The position numbers and the translations under genes were made by a program. A stretch of 64,000 nucleotides of DNA, taken from positions 1 to 64,000 of the forward strand of contig NZ_JADCKL010000015.1 in assembly GCF_014982975.1 (NCBI RefSeq), written 5' to 3'. This DNA comes from Claveliimonas monacensis. Lineage in GTDB: Bacteria; Bacillota; Clostridia; Lachnospirales; Lachnospiraceae. The notes beneath the pieces were generated by a model. The model searched no databases, was not told the origin of the DNA, and saw only the letters and a program-made list of their open reading frames with translations. Below are positions 45,170 to 52,815 of the stretch, one piece after another (position 1 is the first letter of the stretch; the number at the start of each line of letters is the position of its first letter).

Positions 45170-45733
45170 TCATATGAGTCCCAAATGCTCAACGAGGATT
45201 TTCACACCCAGACAGATGAGGATCACACCTCCTGCGATCTGGGCTCCCTTCTGCCAGCGGGAGCCAAATACATTGCCAATCTTCACGCCCGCCACGGAAA
45301 TGATGAAAGTCGTAACTCCGATGAAAGACACCGCAGGCACGATCTCCACCTGCAGGAAAGCAAATGTGATCCCCACCGCCAACGCATCGATGCTGGTGGC
45401 TACCGCCAGAGTCAGCATGGTCTTCACATCCAGGGAATCATCCGCCTCCTGACAGTCCTCCTCACCAAAAGCTTCCCTGATCATGCTGACACCGATCAGT
45501 CCCAGCAGGATAAAGGCGATCCAGTGGTCTATAGAGGTGATGACCTCCTTGAACTGGCTCCCCAGCAGATACCCTACAGCCGGCATTCCCGCCTGAAATA
45601 CGCCAAAATAAAGTCCAACGACCCCCGCCTTGGTCCAGGTACATTTTTTCATGGCGAGGCCCTTACAGACTGACACGGCAAAAGCATCCATAGACAGCCC
45701 CACCGCCATCAGAAAAAGTTCGATCAGTCCCAT
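45170..45733 (-). CDS. mntP: Manganese efflux pump MntP
   Basis: Six-helix exporter of 187 residues from ATG 45733 ([32 protein letters not shown] site). Two DAFAVS/DALAVG repeats (in SMDAFAVS and [13 protein letters not shown]) carry the Asp residues of the transport path. The frame is open to 45838 through the leader but without a start signal. A Mn-sensing riboswitch (45825-45952) sits upstream, which supports both the substrate and the mode of control. Confidence 0.95.
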   Translation of the reverse strand: MGLIELFLMAVGLSMDAFAVSVCKGLAMKKCTWTKAGVVGLYFGVFQAGMPAVGYLLGSQFKEVITSIDHWIAFILLGLIGVSMIREAFGEEDCQEADDSLDVKTMLTLAVATSIDALAVGITFAFLQVEIVPAVSFIGVTTFIISVAGVKIGNVFGSRWQKGAQIAGGVILICLGVKILVEHLGLI

Positions 45734-45824
45734 TATTCTTTCTCCTTTTATCTTCTTTTGTTCCGCCGCGGAACACAAAACCCGTCCCCGCAGCGCGTGG
45801 TGCAGCAGGAGCAGCACACCGCGC

Positions 45825-45872
45825 AAAAAAAGACCCACCCGCGGCAGAGATTCCCTCTGCGCGGATAAGTCT
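45825..45872 (-). terminator. Riboswitch-controlled terminator before mntP
   Basis: On the minus strand AGACTTATCCGCG pairs with CGCGGGTGGGTCT (13 bp, three wobbles) around an inner CAGAG/CTCTG stem, followed by seven Ts. Its 5' arm contains the CTTATC that closes the aptamer stem, so the two structures exclude each other. Confidence 0.8.
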
Positions 45873-45952
45873 CATTATTTCAAGTAATGCCAGATGCCCG
45901 GGGCATCAGTATGTTGACAGTACTGCGCTCACACGCCAACTACTCCCTTATC
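45864..45952 (-). promoter_or_regulatory. yybP-ykoY manganese riboswitch aptamer
   Basis: On the minus strand GATAAG (45947-45952) closes with CTTATC (45864-45869). Inside are GGGAGTAG right after the closing stem, and GTCAACATACTGATGCC with GGCATC plus a second short hairpin. These match the two-legged yybP-ykoY layout (GGGGAGTAG and GTTGACATAC in the Lactococcus example). Mn binding should hold the closing stem, break the terminator at 45825-45872 and switch mntP on. Recognised by eye only. Confidence 0.82.
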
Positions 45953-45962
45953 ACTTCTGTTC

Positions 45963-45991
45963 ATTATAAAAAGGAAGGCGGGGCTTGTCAA
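45963..45991 (-). promoter_or_regulatory. mntP promoter (perfect sigma-A consensus)
   Basis: TTGACA (45986-45991), 17 bases, TATAAT (45963-45968) on the minus strand, just upstream of the riboswitch. Confidence 0.9.
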
Positions 45992-46022
45992 CAATTTTTA
46001 TCAACTTCCCCTCTTTTTCAGT

Positions 46023-46841
46023 TTACATTTTGCCATTCAGATCATAATAAAAAATATACTGCTGAAGCACCCCCTGAAATCCCTTGTACCTGTCAAACGG
46101 GAACCCTTCCGGATACCGGGCAGCCAGGACTTTCTTTATGTGCGTATCCACAGGGAACGCTTCCAGATGATGAAGGGCAAACAGGCAGATGCAGTCCGCC
46201 ACCTTGCCTCCCACACCGCACAGTTTCATAAGCTCTTTCCTGGCCTTCGGGTAGTCCATATGTTTCACAGCCTCAAGATCCACTTCTTTTTCCAGAACAC
46301 TGCGCACCACGGAAACAAAGTAACGGCTCCTATAGCCAAGACCACAGGCGCGGAATTCTTCTTCCGAGACACCGGCAAACTCTTCCGGGGCCGGAAAGGC
46401 GTAATAGATCCTCCCCTCTGCGGATCTGCATTCCCGCCCATATTTCTCTGACAAAGTGCGGATGATTCCCCGGATCCGCCGGATATTATTCTGCTGCGAG
46501 ATCACAAATGTCAGGATCATTTCCCAGAGATCCTGCTGCAGGATGCGGATCCCGCTTCCATATTCTGCAGCAGCGGCAAGGTATGTGTCCGCTGGATCTA
46601 TCTTCCGCAGGTAGTCCTCATAGCAGCCATCCAGATCAAAATATCTCCTCCAGAATGTCTGATATTCTTCCTCCCCGCAGTAGAACAGACAGGTGTCCGG
46701 CTCCTCCGTCTGCCGGATCCTGAGGTACCTGTCCCCTGCGATCACCTCATAGACGTTTTCCTCTGTCTGCTCCATGCGAAAGCACTGGCCGGACGCCAGA
46801 ATCTGCCCCGGGGAAAAATGCTCTTTTGTAACTGTTATCAT
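46023..46841 (-). CDS. OGG1-type DNA glycosylase
   Basis: Base-excision repair glycosylase/AP lyase of 272 residues. The N-terminal beta domain has the ASGQCFR(M) motif of OGG1 proteins; the helical part has EMILTFVISQQNNIRRIRGII; the HhH-GPD motif LCGVGGKVADCICLFALHHLEAFPVDTHI contains the catalytic Lys (GGKVAD) and Asp (VDTH). The preferred lesion is probably 8-oxoguanine, by similarity to bacterial OGG. Confidence 0.9.
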   Translation of the reverse strand: MITVTKEHFSPGQILASGQCFRMEQTEENVYEVIAGDRYLRIRQTEEPDTCLFYCGEEEYQTFWRRYFDLDGCYEDYLRKIDPADTYLAAAAEYGSGIRILQQDLWEMILTFVISQQNNIRRIRGIIRTLSEKYGRECRSAEGRIYYAFPAPEEFAGVSEEEFRACGLGYRSRYFVSVVRSVLEKEVDLEAVKHMDYPKARKELMKLCGVGGKVADCICLFALHHLEAFPVDTHIKKVLAARYPEGFPFDRYKGFQGVLQQYIFYYDLNGKM

Positions 46842-46918
46842 GGTCTTCCTCTCTTATCGCTCTTTTGTCTTTTTATGATTTTACAGGTAAAGAGTTGCTT
46901 TTGCAATCCAAAATCAAT

Positions 46919-47026
46919 GTGCGCAGGTGCGCCGTTCGATGGTCTCCGCTCCGCTACGGTCAGCGCCGTTACCCGTCGGATGCCCGCTCGTGCAAGCACG
47001 GCGGTCGCCCTCCGGGCGTATCGCAC
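46919..47026. other. GC-rich structured block of unknown nature
   Basis: About 108 bases, far richer in G and C than both flanks, in the gap between the dnaJ-like gene and the glycosylase. It contains several small hairpins: CGCCC/GGGCG, CGTG/CACG, ACGG/CCGT, and outer ends GTGCG and CGCAC. On the minus strand it starts directly after the T-run of the dnaJ terminator. No plausible protein is encoded. It may be a repeat unit, a structured RNA or a mobile remnant. Confidence 0.5.
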
Positions 47027-47053
47027 AAAAAAGCGCCTGGAAACTCAGACGCC
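47027..47053 (-). terminator. Terminator of the dnaJ-like gene
   Basis: Minus strand GCGTCTG pairs with CAGGCGC (one wobble) and is followed by six Ts, 38 bases after the stop. Confidence 0.8.
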
Positions 47054-47090
47054 TTATCTGTATATCTATCTGTATCTATGTCAAAATGGC

Positions 47091-48173
47091 TTATGCCGCA
47101 TTTCTTCCGTGGGCACTTGTGCCGTGGCCGCCGCTTCCCTGTCTTCCAGAGCCGCCTGCTGCCCGCTCATATTCTCTCAGCTTCTGCCTGGCCTCCTGGC
47201 TTAAGTTCCTGGGAACCTGGATCTGGACCGTCACATAGTGGTCGCCGTGTACAGCCGGGTCCTTCATAGAGACAATCCCCTTGCCCCGCAGCCGGATTTT
47301 TGTGCCAGACTGGGTGCCCTCGTGGATCTTGCACATGACATTTCCGTAGATCGTATTTACAAGGGCCTCGCCGCCGAATACAGCCGTCGTAAAGGGAATC
47401 TGCACAGTGGTGTACACATCCATTCCCTTCCGCTCAAAGCCCGGCTTTGTCCCCACCTGTACCTTAAGGAGAAGGTCGCCCGGCTCACCACCGCCGGTTC
47501 CCGGCATACCCTTGCCCTTCAGGCGGATGCTCTTGCCGCTGTCAATGCCGGCCGGAATGTGGACCTGCAGAGTCTGGGCATTGCCCGACCCGGACGGGTC
47601 CTGGAAGGTAATGATCTTATCGCATCCAAAGGCTGCCTCGTCAAAGGACACCTCGGTCTGCGCCCGCAGGTCAGAGCCCTTCTGCCGGAAGGAGCCGCCT
47701 CCGAAGCCGCCACGTCCAAAGCCGCCGGTCCCTCCGTAGTAGGACTGGCGGAAGCCGCTCCCGTCTCCAGTGTGGAAGCTACCGGAAAATCCTCCTTTGT
47801 TTTTCCCGTGGAAAATATCTCCGAACAGGTCATCAAATATATCGTCCATATTGCCGTTTTCGAAATGGAATTCTCTGTAGCCGCCGTTGCCGGTATTATA
47901 GGCGCCTCCGGTGTAGCCGCCTGCCCCCGCTCCGGCTCCGGTCCCGTCAAAGGCCGCATGCCCAAACTGGTCATACAGCTTCTTCTTTTCCGGGTCGTTG
48001 AGCACCGTGTAGGCCTCTGTTACCTCTTTAAACTTCTGTTCTGCCTGTGGATTTCCCGCATTTGTATCCGGGTGATATTTCTTTGCAAGCTTCCGGTACG
48101 CTTTCTTTATCGCATTTTGATCCGCGTTTCTGTCAACGCCAAGCACTTCATAGTAGTCTCTCTTTGCTTCCAT
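47091..48173 (-). CDS. DnaJ-like co-chaperone without zinc domain (CbpA type)
   Basis: Co-chaperone of DnaK, 360 residues. J domain 1-70 ([31 protein letters not shown]), a Gly/Phe-rich stretch (about 80-155), then the two C-terminal beta domains ([41 protein letters not shown]). The CXXCXGXG zinc finger of true DnaJ is absent. Start at ATG 48173 with GGGAGGTG upstream. It sits beside hsp20, forming a small heat-shock cluster; the hsp20 terminator separates them. Confidence 0.93.
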   Translation of the reverse strand: MEAKRDYYEVLGVDRNADQNAIKKAYRKLAKKYHPDTNAGNPQAEQKFKEVTEAYTVLNDPEKKKLYDQFGHAAFDGTGAGAGAGGYTGGAYNTGNGGYREFHFENGNMDDIFDDLFGDIFHGKNKGGFSGSFHTGDGSGFRQSYYGGTGGFGRGGFGGGSFRQKGSDLRAQTEVSFDEAAFGCDKIITFQDPSGSGNAQTLQVHIPAGIDSGKSIRLKGKGMPGTGGGEPGDLLLKVQVGTKPGFERKGMDVYTTVQIPFTTAVFGGEALVNTIYGNVMCKIHEGTQSGTKIRLRGKGIVSMKDPAVHGDHYVTVQIQVPRNLSQEARQKLREYERAAGGSGRQGSGGHGTSAHGRNAA

Positions 48174-48323
48174 CTCTATCACCTCCCGATCATCCACATC
48201 CGTAAGCTGTCAAGATCTATATAAATTTCTATATTTATTTTAATATATTTGTTATATGTTATATCTGAAATCTATATGAACGGCCCTCAAGCCGGAATAT
48301 TTTCTATACTCCAAATACCATAT

Positions 48324-48354
48324 AAAACCTCCCCGGGACAGGCTGCCCGGGGAG
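48324..48354 (-). terminator. hsp20 terminator
   Basis: Minus strand CTCCCCGGG pairs perfectly with CCCGGGGAG followed by GTTTTA, directly after the hsp20 stop. Confidence 0.8.
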
Positions 48355-48362
48355 AAATCTCA

Positions 48363-48800
48363 TTATCCTTCGATGGTCACGTAGCGGTTCTCCTCTACCT
48401 GCTTCTGGTCCTTCTTCGGGATATCCAGAGTGAGGATACCATTTTCAAACTTCGCGTGGATATCTTCCTGCGTCAGGTTCTTGCCCACATAGAAGCTTCT
48501 GCTCACATTTCCTGTGAAGCGCTCCTGCCTGATGTACTTGCCATCCTTCTTCTCGTCATTGTTCACATTCTTAGCCGCGCTGATGGTCAGGTAGCCTTCC
48601 TTCAGCTCTGCCTTGATCTCGTCCTTCTTAAATCCCGGCAGGTCAATCTCTACTTCGTAAGCGTCGTCCTTCTCTTTCACGTCTGTCCGCATCACCTGAT
48701 CTGCTGAGTGTCTTCCGTAATACTTTCTGTCAACATCCGGGAAGGAAAAATCAAACCAGTCATTAAATAAATTTTCTCCAAAAATACTAGGCATCATCAT
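48363..48800 (-). CDS. Small heat-shock protein (Hsp20/alpha-crystallin)
   Basis: ATP-independent holdase of 145 residues. An N-terminal MPSIFGENLFNDWFDF segment precedes the alpha-crystallin domain (about 38-135: DAYEVEIDLPGFKKDEIKAELKEGYLTI, EERFTGNVSRSFYV-like text, ILTLDIPKK). Start ATGs in a row at 48795-48800 follow AAAGGAGAG. Upstream lie a promoter overlapping a CIRCE element and a second CIRCE-like hairpin in the leader, so control by HrcA together with groESL is likely. Confidence 0.94.
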   Translation of the reverse strand: MMMPSIFGENLFNDWFDFSFPDVDRKYYGRHSADQVMRTDVKEKDDAYEVEIDLPGFKKDEIKAELKEGYLTISAAKNVNNDEKKDGKYIRQERFTGNVSRSFYVGKNLTQEDIHAKFENGILTLDIPKKDQKQVEENRYVTIEG

Positions 48801-48831
48801 AAGTCATCTCTCCTTTGATCATTCATTTATA

Positions 48832-48859
48832 TTGGCACTCCGTGTAATCGGAGTGTTGG
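48832..48859 (-). promoter_or_regulatory. CIRCE-like hairpin in the hsp20 leader
   Basis: TTGGCACTC, ten bases, GAGTGTTGG (plus strand): the arms match CIRCE imperfectly and the spacer has ten bases instead of nine. CACTCCG/CGGAGTG would also fold as an RNA hairpin 30 bases before the start codon. Confidence 0.5.
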
Positions 48860-48911
48860 TTTTGAACTGCTGGAAGAGGATTTTTTATTCCCTTTCCTTT
48901 GTTCTAAATGT

Positions 48912-48954
48912 AATATAACACTTGTTATCAGCACTGTCAAGCCTTGAGTGCTAA
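48912..48954 (-). promoter_or_regulatory. hsp20 promoter overlapping a CIRCE element
   Basis: Minus strand -35 TTGACA (48935-48940), 17 bases, -10 TATATT (48912-48917). The CIRCE element, TCAGCACTG, nine bases, GAGTGCTAA on plus (48928-48954, two mismatches), covers the -35 box. Confidence 0.8.
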
Positions 48955-48959
48955 TTTTT

Positions 48960-49231
48960 TAAATATTTTTTTTGGAAAACCTCAAAAAAGCTTGATTTTA
49001 CGGGCTTTTTCAGGCTTTCCAAATTTTTGATTTTTTCAAAAAATGGCTTACTACACCATTTTTACACCATTTCTACACCAATTTCAGAATCGGGGACCTC
49101 CAAAATCCCCTGTAAATTCAAGGAAATCTGAGTTAATTTACTACACCATCAAAAGCAGGAAAATCCGATTTTTTTCATAATTTTCACTCCAAGGCGAGCA
49201 AAAATCTCTGATTTAGAGACTGAAAATCCAG
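48960..49231. other. Junction region of the mobile element with putative integrase arm sites
   Basis: No gene. The palindrome ATTTTTTCAAAAAAT (49030-49044) resembles T-tract/A-tract targets of Tn916-type elements. TACACCA occurs at 49052, 49063 and 49074 (spaced 11 and 11 bases, one helical turn each) and again at 49142. Such repeats next to an integrase gene at an element end suit arm-type binding sites for its N-terminal domain. The exact junction cannot be fixed without the other end. Confidence 0.5.
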
Positions 49232-50443
49232 TCACATGATCTGAACCAGATCCATCTTCGCAATCTCTTTTTCAATCCTGGACCGGTCTGTGATATGGTT
49301 ATAAACTTCCATCGTGACACTGATGTTGGCGTGTCCCATCACATACTGAACGACCTTCATGTCCAGATCTGTCTCTGCCATCCGTGTATAGGCTGTATGT
49401 CGGAGAATGTGGGCGGAAATGTGCGGCAGCTCTTCCGGCTTTCTCCTCTCCCGCTTTGCCCGCTCATTTTCTTCCTCGTTATACGCCTTCACAATATCCC
49501 GGAGAATAAAGTTCACGGTAGTCGGCATCATCGGACGCCCGCTCCTGCTCATGAATACAAAATTCGAAAGCCCTTCGATCTTCACATCCCTTGGGATTCC
49601 CATCTGAAAATTCAGCCGTCTCTGGGTCTCAAAGGCTTTTGCCACCATTTTGCTCATGGGTATCTCCCGGATCCCGGCTTCTGTCTTCGGCATGGTCACA
49701 TGAAAATCACACCCGTCTCCATAGTTCTTATAGATCAGCTGATGATTCACGTATACAGTCCGGGTCTTCAGATCCACGTCCTTCCAGGTGAGCCCGATCA
49801 GTTCTCCACAGCGAAGTCCGGTTCCGATCATCACCTGCAAAAGCGGCAGATAGATATGGAATACCTCGCTGTTCTTAACATAGTTCAACAGATTTTTCTG
49901 CTGATCAAAAGACAGGGCGGTGCGTTTCTTTTCCGGTTCTCCATAATCTCCCAGCGTTCTCTTGGCCGGATTCTTCCGGATGATATCGTCATCTACAGCC
50001 ACCTCAAAGCTCGGTAAGATCATATTATGGAGAAACTTGATGGTACTGTGGGAATATTTCTGTTTGCTCAGCCGGGAATAAAACAGGCGTACATGAGATG
50101 GTCTTACCTGTACCACTTTCATCTGTCCGAGTTCATTCCTCACAAGACTATTCCACATCCTTCTGTAATTGGCCTGTGTACTCTCTGCCAGCTTTCTGGT
50201 ATCCATGTGGATCTCAAACAGGTCATTGAGAGTCATGTTCTTGCATTGGGTATCGGTCATAATTCCTTCGCTCTGGTCTTTCTCAATCTCTTTTTCTTTT
50301 TTCCTGAGTTCAGCCAGATCCGGAGAATAAACGGCCAGGCGTCTGCCGGTCCGTTCATCTTTGTACCGGTACATATAGAGTCCATCCTTGCGCTGGGATT
50401 CCCCGGTCCTCAGATTTCTTCCTCTATTGTCTTTTCTTGCCAC
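49232..50443 (-). CDS. Tyrosine integrase, Tn916/ICE type
   Basis: Site-specific recombinase of 403 residues. An N-terminal arm-binding domain (DNRGRNLRTGESQRKDGLYMYRY, very close to the start of Tn916 Int), a SAM-like core-binding domain (about 70-160) and a catalytic domain with Arg (GTGLRCGELIGL), Lys strand, HILRHT (His-x-x-Arg), GHAN (His) and the Tyr nucleophile in MEVYNH. It starts at a GTG after GGA. It catalyses integration and excision of the element; the gene lies at the left end, reading towards the chromosome junction. Confidence 0.95.
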   Translation of the reverse strand: MARKDNRGRNLRTGESQRKDGLYMYRYKDERTGRRLAVYSPDLAELRKKEKEIEKDQSEGIMTDTQCKNMTLNDLFEIHMDTRKLAESTQANYRRMWNSLVRNELGQMKVVQVRPSHVRLFYSRLSKQKYSHSTIKFLHNMILPSFEVAVDDDIIRKNPAKRTLGDYGEPEKKRTALSFDQQKNLLNYVKNSEVFHIYLPLLQVMIGTGLRCGELIGLTWKDVDLKTRTVYVNHQLIYKNYGDGCDFHVTMPKTEAGIREIPMSKMVAKAFETQRRLNFQMGIPRDVKIEGLSNFVFMSRSGRPMMPTTVNFILRDIVKAYNEEENERAKRERRKPEELPHISAHILRHTAYTRMAETDLDMKVVQYVMGHANISVTMEVYNHITDRSRIEKEIAKMDLVQIM

Positions 50444-50461
50444 AAAACCATTCCTTTCTGG

Positions 50462-50603
50462 AACAGTTCAGCCATCATTCGTATGTAGTGCGGTTTTGCG
50501 AATGGCACATGCTGAACTGTTTCTTCTGTAATCTTCACACCTCCCTGTTGTGGGGAATGGTCTTGTCCTGTCTATGAAAAGTATAGCACAAAACCATCCC
50601 CAC
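50462..50603 (-). promoter_or_regulatory. Nested inverted repeats between xis-like gene and integrase
   Basis: AACAGTTCAGC (50462-50472) pairs perfectly with GCTGAACTGTT (50511-50521), enclosing ATTCG/CGAAT. A second imperfect repeat of 16-17 bases (50550-50566 with 50588-50603) flanks a TATACT box on the minus strand. Probably leader structures or operators controlling integrase expression. Confidence 0.5.
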
Positions 50604-50619
50604 GCACATCCGTGTTCCT

Positions 50620-50814
50620 CTATTCCGCTATTGCTTCCAGATATTTCTCCACCTTCTGTACGGAGTACAATACCCGGCGGCCGATGGTGATCCGGGCTCC
50701 CGCATCTTCCGCAATCTTCCTTGCAGTCATCTGTCCGCAGGAAAGCATAGCGGCCAGACCTTCAATATCCACTGCCAGACGGCAGCTGCTCTCTCTTTCT
50801 TTTGTCTGTCTCAT
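50620..50814 (-). CDS. Small excisionase-like DNA-binding protein
   Basis: 64-residue basic protein whose middle (IEGLAAMLSCGQMTARKIAEDAGARITIGRRVLYSVQKVEKYL) has the MerR-like winged-helix pattern of excisionases (helix, turn, helix, wing with GRRVLY). It starts one base after the stop of the DnaC-like gene with GGAGGAG upstream, and ends before int. By position and size it is the likely Xis that directs excision; it might also repress the operon. Confidence 0.75.
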   Translation of the reverse strand: MRQTKERESSCRLAVDIEGLAAMLSCGQMTARKIAEDAGARITIGRRVLYSVQKVEKYLEAIAE

Positions 50815-51669
50815 TTATCTCATCTCCTCCTTTATTCTTTTCTGCATCCGCCCCAGCTTTTCCTGAGCCGTACGTTTTCGAAAACTCTCCCCTTTAAACT
50901 GAACCGGCACGCACATCTCCAGCAACCGGTCATAAATCCTGGCATGCGCTGTATCCTGCGGATTCTTTAACTCCTGCAGTGTCAGATTGGTCGTCGCGAT
51001 CAGGGGCTTCCCACTCCGATATCTGCCATCGATCACCGCATAGATCTGTTCCAGTCCGTACTCTGTCCCCCGCTCCATTCCAAAATCATCCAGAATCAGC
51101 AACGGAACTCTGCACAGATTTTTTATGTATGTATTCTTCTCTGAAAAATTAGCAGACAGATCATTCAGCACTTCCGCAAAATTGTTCATACGTACTTCTA
51201 CCTCCTGTTCCAACAGTGCATTGGCAATACAGCCCGCCAGAAAACTTTTCCCGGTTCCCACTGCTCCCCAGAAGAGATAGCCTGTATTCTCCGCCTTCAT
51301 GGTTTCCCAGTCTTTCACATACAGCTTTGCAAGCACGGTATTTTCGGAAAGCCCTTTATCATTCTCAAATGTCCATTCCTGCATGGATTTATTCGAAAAA
51401 CAATGTTCCTTCAATTCTCTGACTACAGCTTCATGACGCTGTTGTTCCCGGTACTGTTCCTCCTCTTTTCTCTTTTGTCTCCGGCACTCACATTCACGCG
51501 GATGTTTTTTTATTCCCAAAACTCCGATTTTCTCCTGATCGAAATAAGCCTCCTTCGGTTCATGGCATTGTCCACAATACAGGAGCCCATCTTCTCCGAT
51601 ATAATCCTCCCCGGTTCTTTCTCCCGGCTGCCTCATGTTCTTTACTGTTTCTTCTACCACCTTGTTCAT
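50815..51669 (-). CDS. DnaC/IstB-like ATPase of the mobile element
   Basis: AAA+ protein of 284 residues, probably a helicase loader. An N-terminal zinc-like cluster (CGQCHEP, CECRRQ) is followed by Walker A GAVGTGKSFLAGCIANALL (about 137-155), Walker B LLILDDFGMERG and the sensor segment LIATTNLTLQELK. It overlaps the stop of the RepA-type gene by four bases (ATGA), so both are translated together. The pair suggests that the element replicates at some stage, for example after excision. Confidence 0.9.
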   Translation of the reverse strand: MNKVVEETVKNMRQPGERTGEDYIGEDGLLYCGQCHEPKEAYFDQEKIGVLGIKKHPRECECRRQKRKEEEQYREQQRHEAVVRELKEHCFSNKSMQEWTFENDKGLSENTVLAKLYVKDWETMKAENTGYLFWGAVGTGKSFLAGCIANALLEQEVEVRMNNFAEVLNDLSANFSEKNTYIKNLCRVPLLILDDFGMERGTEYGLEQIYAVIDGRYRSGKPLIATTNLTLQELKNPQDTAHARIYDRLLEMCVPVQFKGESFRKRTAQEKLGRMQKRIKEEMR

Positions 51670-52412
51670 AGACTTTCCTCCTCACTGCAGGTATAATCCG
51701 GAATGTTTTTTACCGGGGCTGACCGTTCTGCCCATCTTCTCAAGGTAACGGCATGATCAGCATATTGCTTTCCACTGGAACGCATATAACTGGACAATTC
51801 CTCGATCAGCCTGTCTAATTCCCGGATCTCCTGTTTCAATTCTCCATATTCTGTTTCGGAGAGAAACACATTGTGATATTTGCCATAGGCAGAGCGCGCT
51901 TCTCTCTCTTTATTTGTTTGGCTATATATCAAGTAACTATTATTTAAGTAATTAGGGGATACTTTTCTATCCATCACAGGGACAGGTTTCTTTCCCTCAT
52001 AAGTATCATTTTCTTTCCCTTTGAGGGACACTTTTCTTTCCTTCACAGGGAAACTTTTCTTTCCCTCTGCCGGGATTTTGATATACAGCAGATTCGGTTT
52101 TGAAAATCCCTGTTTTTTTCTCACCAGAAGTCCGGCTTCTTCCAGTTCATTCAATGCCTTTTTTACAGTCATGTGACTCTTTCTAAGATCGTCAGCCAGA
52201 TAAGCAATGGGATAAACCACAAAAATGTGGCCTTCCTCATCCTTCCACCCTGTCTTCCTGGAAAGACTCGCCCGATCCAGCAACAGAGCATACAGGACCT
52301 TGGCTGTCTGAGTCAGATCCATCCCCAGCAGAAACCGTGGGTAAGGAAGATACACCGGAATCTGGGTCTGATTCGTCATGTATATCATTTGATCTTTATT
52401 CTTCACATCCAT
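51666..52412 (-). CDS. Replication initiator, RepA/DnaD-like
   Basis: 248 residues. An N-terminal winged helix (about 15-110: VYLPYPRFLLGMDLTQTAKVLYALLLDRASLS, YLADDLRKSHMTVKKALNELEEAGLLVRKKQG) is the RepA_N pattern of Firmicute plasmids and integrative elements. A low-complexity linker has repeated basic PV(K/M)ERKVS units (three copies in about 120-165), and the tail is helical. The start at ATG 52412 overlaps the end of the upstream Cys-rich ORF; a frame to 52478 is open. It works with the DnaC-like ATPase. Confidence 0.82.
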   Translation of the reverse strand: MDVKNKDQMIYMTNQTQIPVYLPYPRFLLGMDLTQTAKVLYALLLDRASLSRKTGWKDEEGHIFVVYPIAYLADDLRKSHMTVKKALNELEEAGLLVRKKQGFSKPNLLYIKIPAEGKKSFPVKERKVSLKGKENDTYEGKKPVPVMDRKVSPNYLNNSYLIYSQTNKEREARSAYGKYHNVFLSETEYGELKQEIRELDRLIEELSSYMRSSGKQYADHAVTLRRWAERSAPVKNIPDYTCSEEESL

Positions 52413-52611
52413 CCTTTTGTTTCTGTCTGATTTTCCGCCGGCGGCTTCGCTTGGATTCATAACAGGGGCAACAGACAATCACAGTCCGGAAACTCTGCTT
52501 GCAGTCCCCGACACATTTCCTGCAGGTGTCATTGTGGGCGATGCGCCCTCTTTCATTGAGAAAAAAGGCCAATTCCTGTTTCCTTTTCTTGCTCATTCTC
52601 GGCACAGACAT
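52396..52611 (-). CDS. Small Cys-rich basic protein
   Basis: 71 residues with four cysteines in two pairs (DTCRKCVGDCKQS, VCCPCYES) and a very basic tail (KRSRRRKIRQKQKDG), so a zinc-binding nucleic-acid-binding protein is likely. GGAGGA lies directly before the first ATG; a GTG two codons in has better spacing. It overlaps the RepA-type gene by 17 bases. Small proteins of this kind are common between mob and rep genes in clostridial elements; the function is unknown to me. Confidence 0.6.
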   Translation of the reverse strand: MSVPRMSKKRKQELAFFLNERGRIAHNDTCRKCVGDCKQSFRTVIVCCPCYESKRSRRRKIRQKQKDGCEE

Positions 52612-52659
52612 TCCTCCTTCCTGCCATCCTGCCAGTACCTGGTACAGGACAGCGAAATA

Positions 52660-52793
52660 TGGTCGCGTTTCGGTATCATTTTTTGCATTTTTTGCCCTTT
52701 ACGGCAGGCTTTTTTGACTTCAAATATATTTACCTGGGGTTTATCCTGTCTGACGGCAGAAAACGCTGTTTGGTCGTGTTTCGGTATCATTTT
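52660..52793. repeat. 23-base direct repeat near the replication genes
   Basis: Two copies (52660-52682 and 52771-52793), 22 of 23 bases identical, start 111 bases apart, core GTTTCGGTATCATTTT. They lie between the mobC-like and rep genes and may be iterons of an origin. An 82-residue frame also spans them on the minus strand (52593-52841) and would contain two KMIPK repeats. Confidence 0.6.
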
Positions 52794-52815
52794 GGAACAA
52801 TTCATCTGGACTACT

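Noticed and set aside
45734-45838. N-terminal extension of mntP through the leader
   Set aside because: The extension would run back from the chosen start to the edge of the riboswitch terminator and has no ribosome-binding site, while ATG 45733 has GGAG and gives the family length.
49052-49148. Short repeated TACACCA units as a CRISPR array
   Set aside because: Units of seven bases with 4-base gaps are far too short for repeats and spacers, and no cas genes are present. No CRISPR array was seen anywhere in the window.
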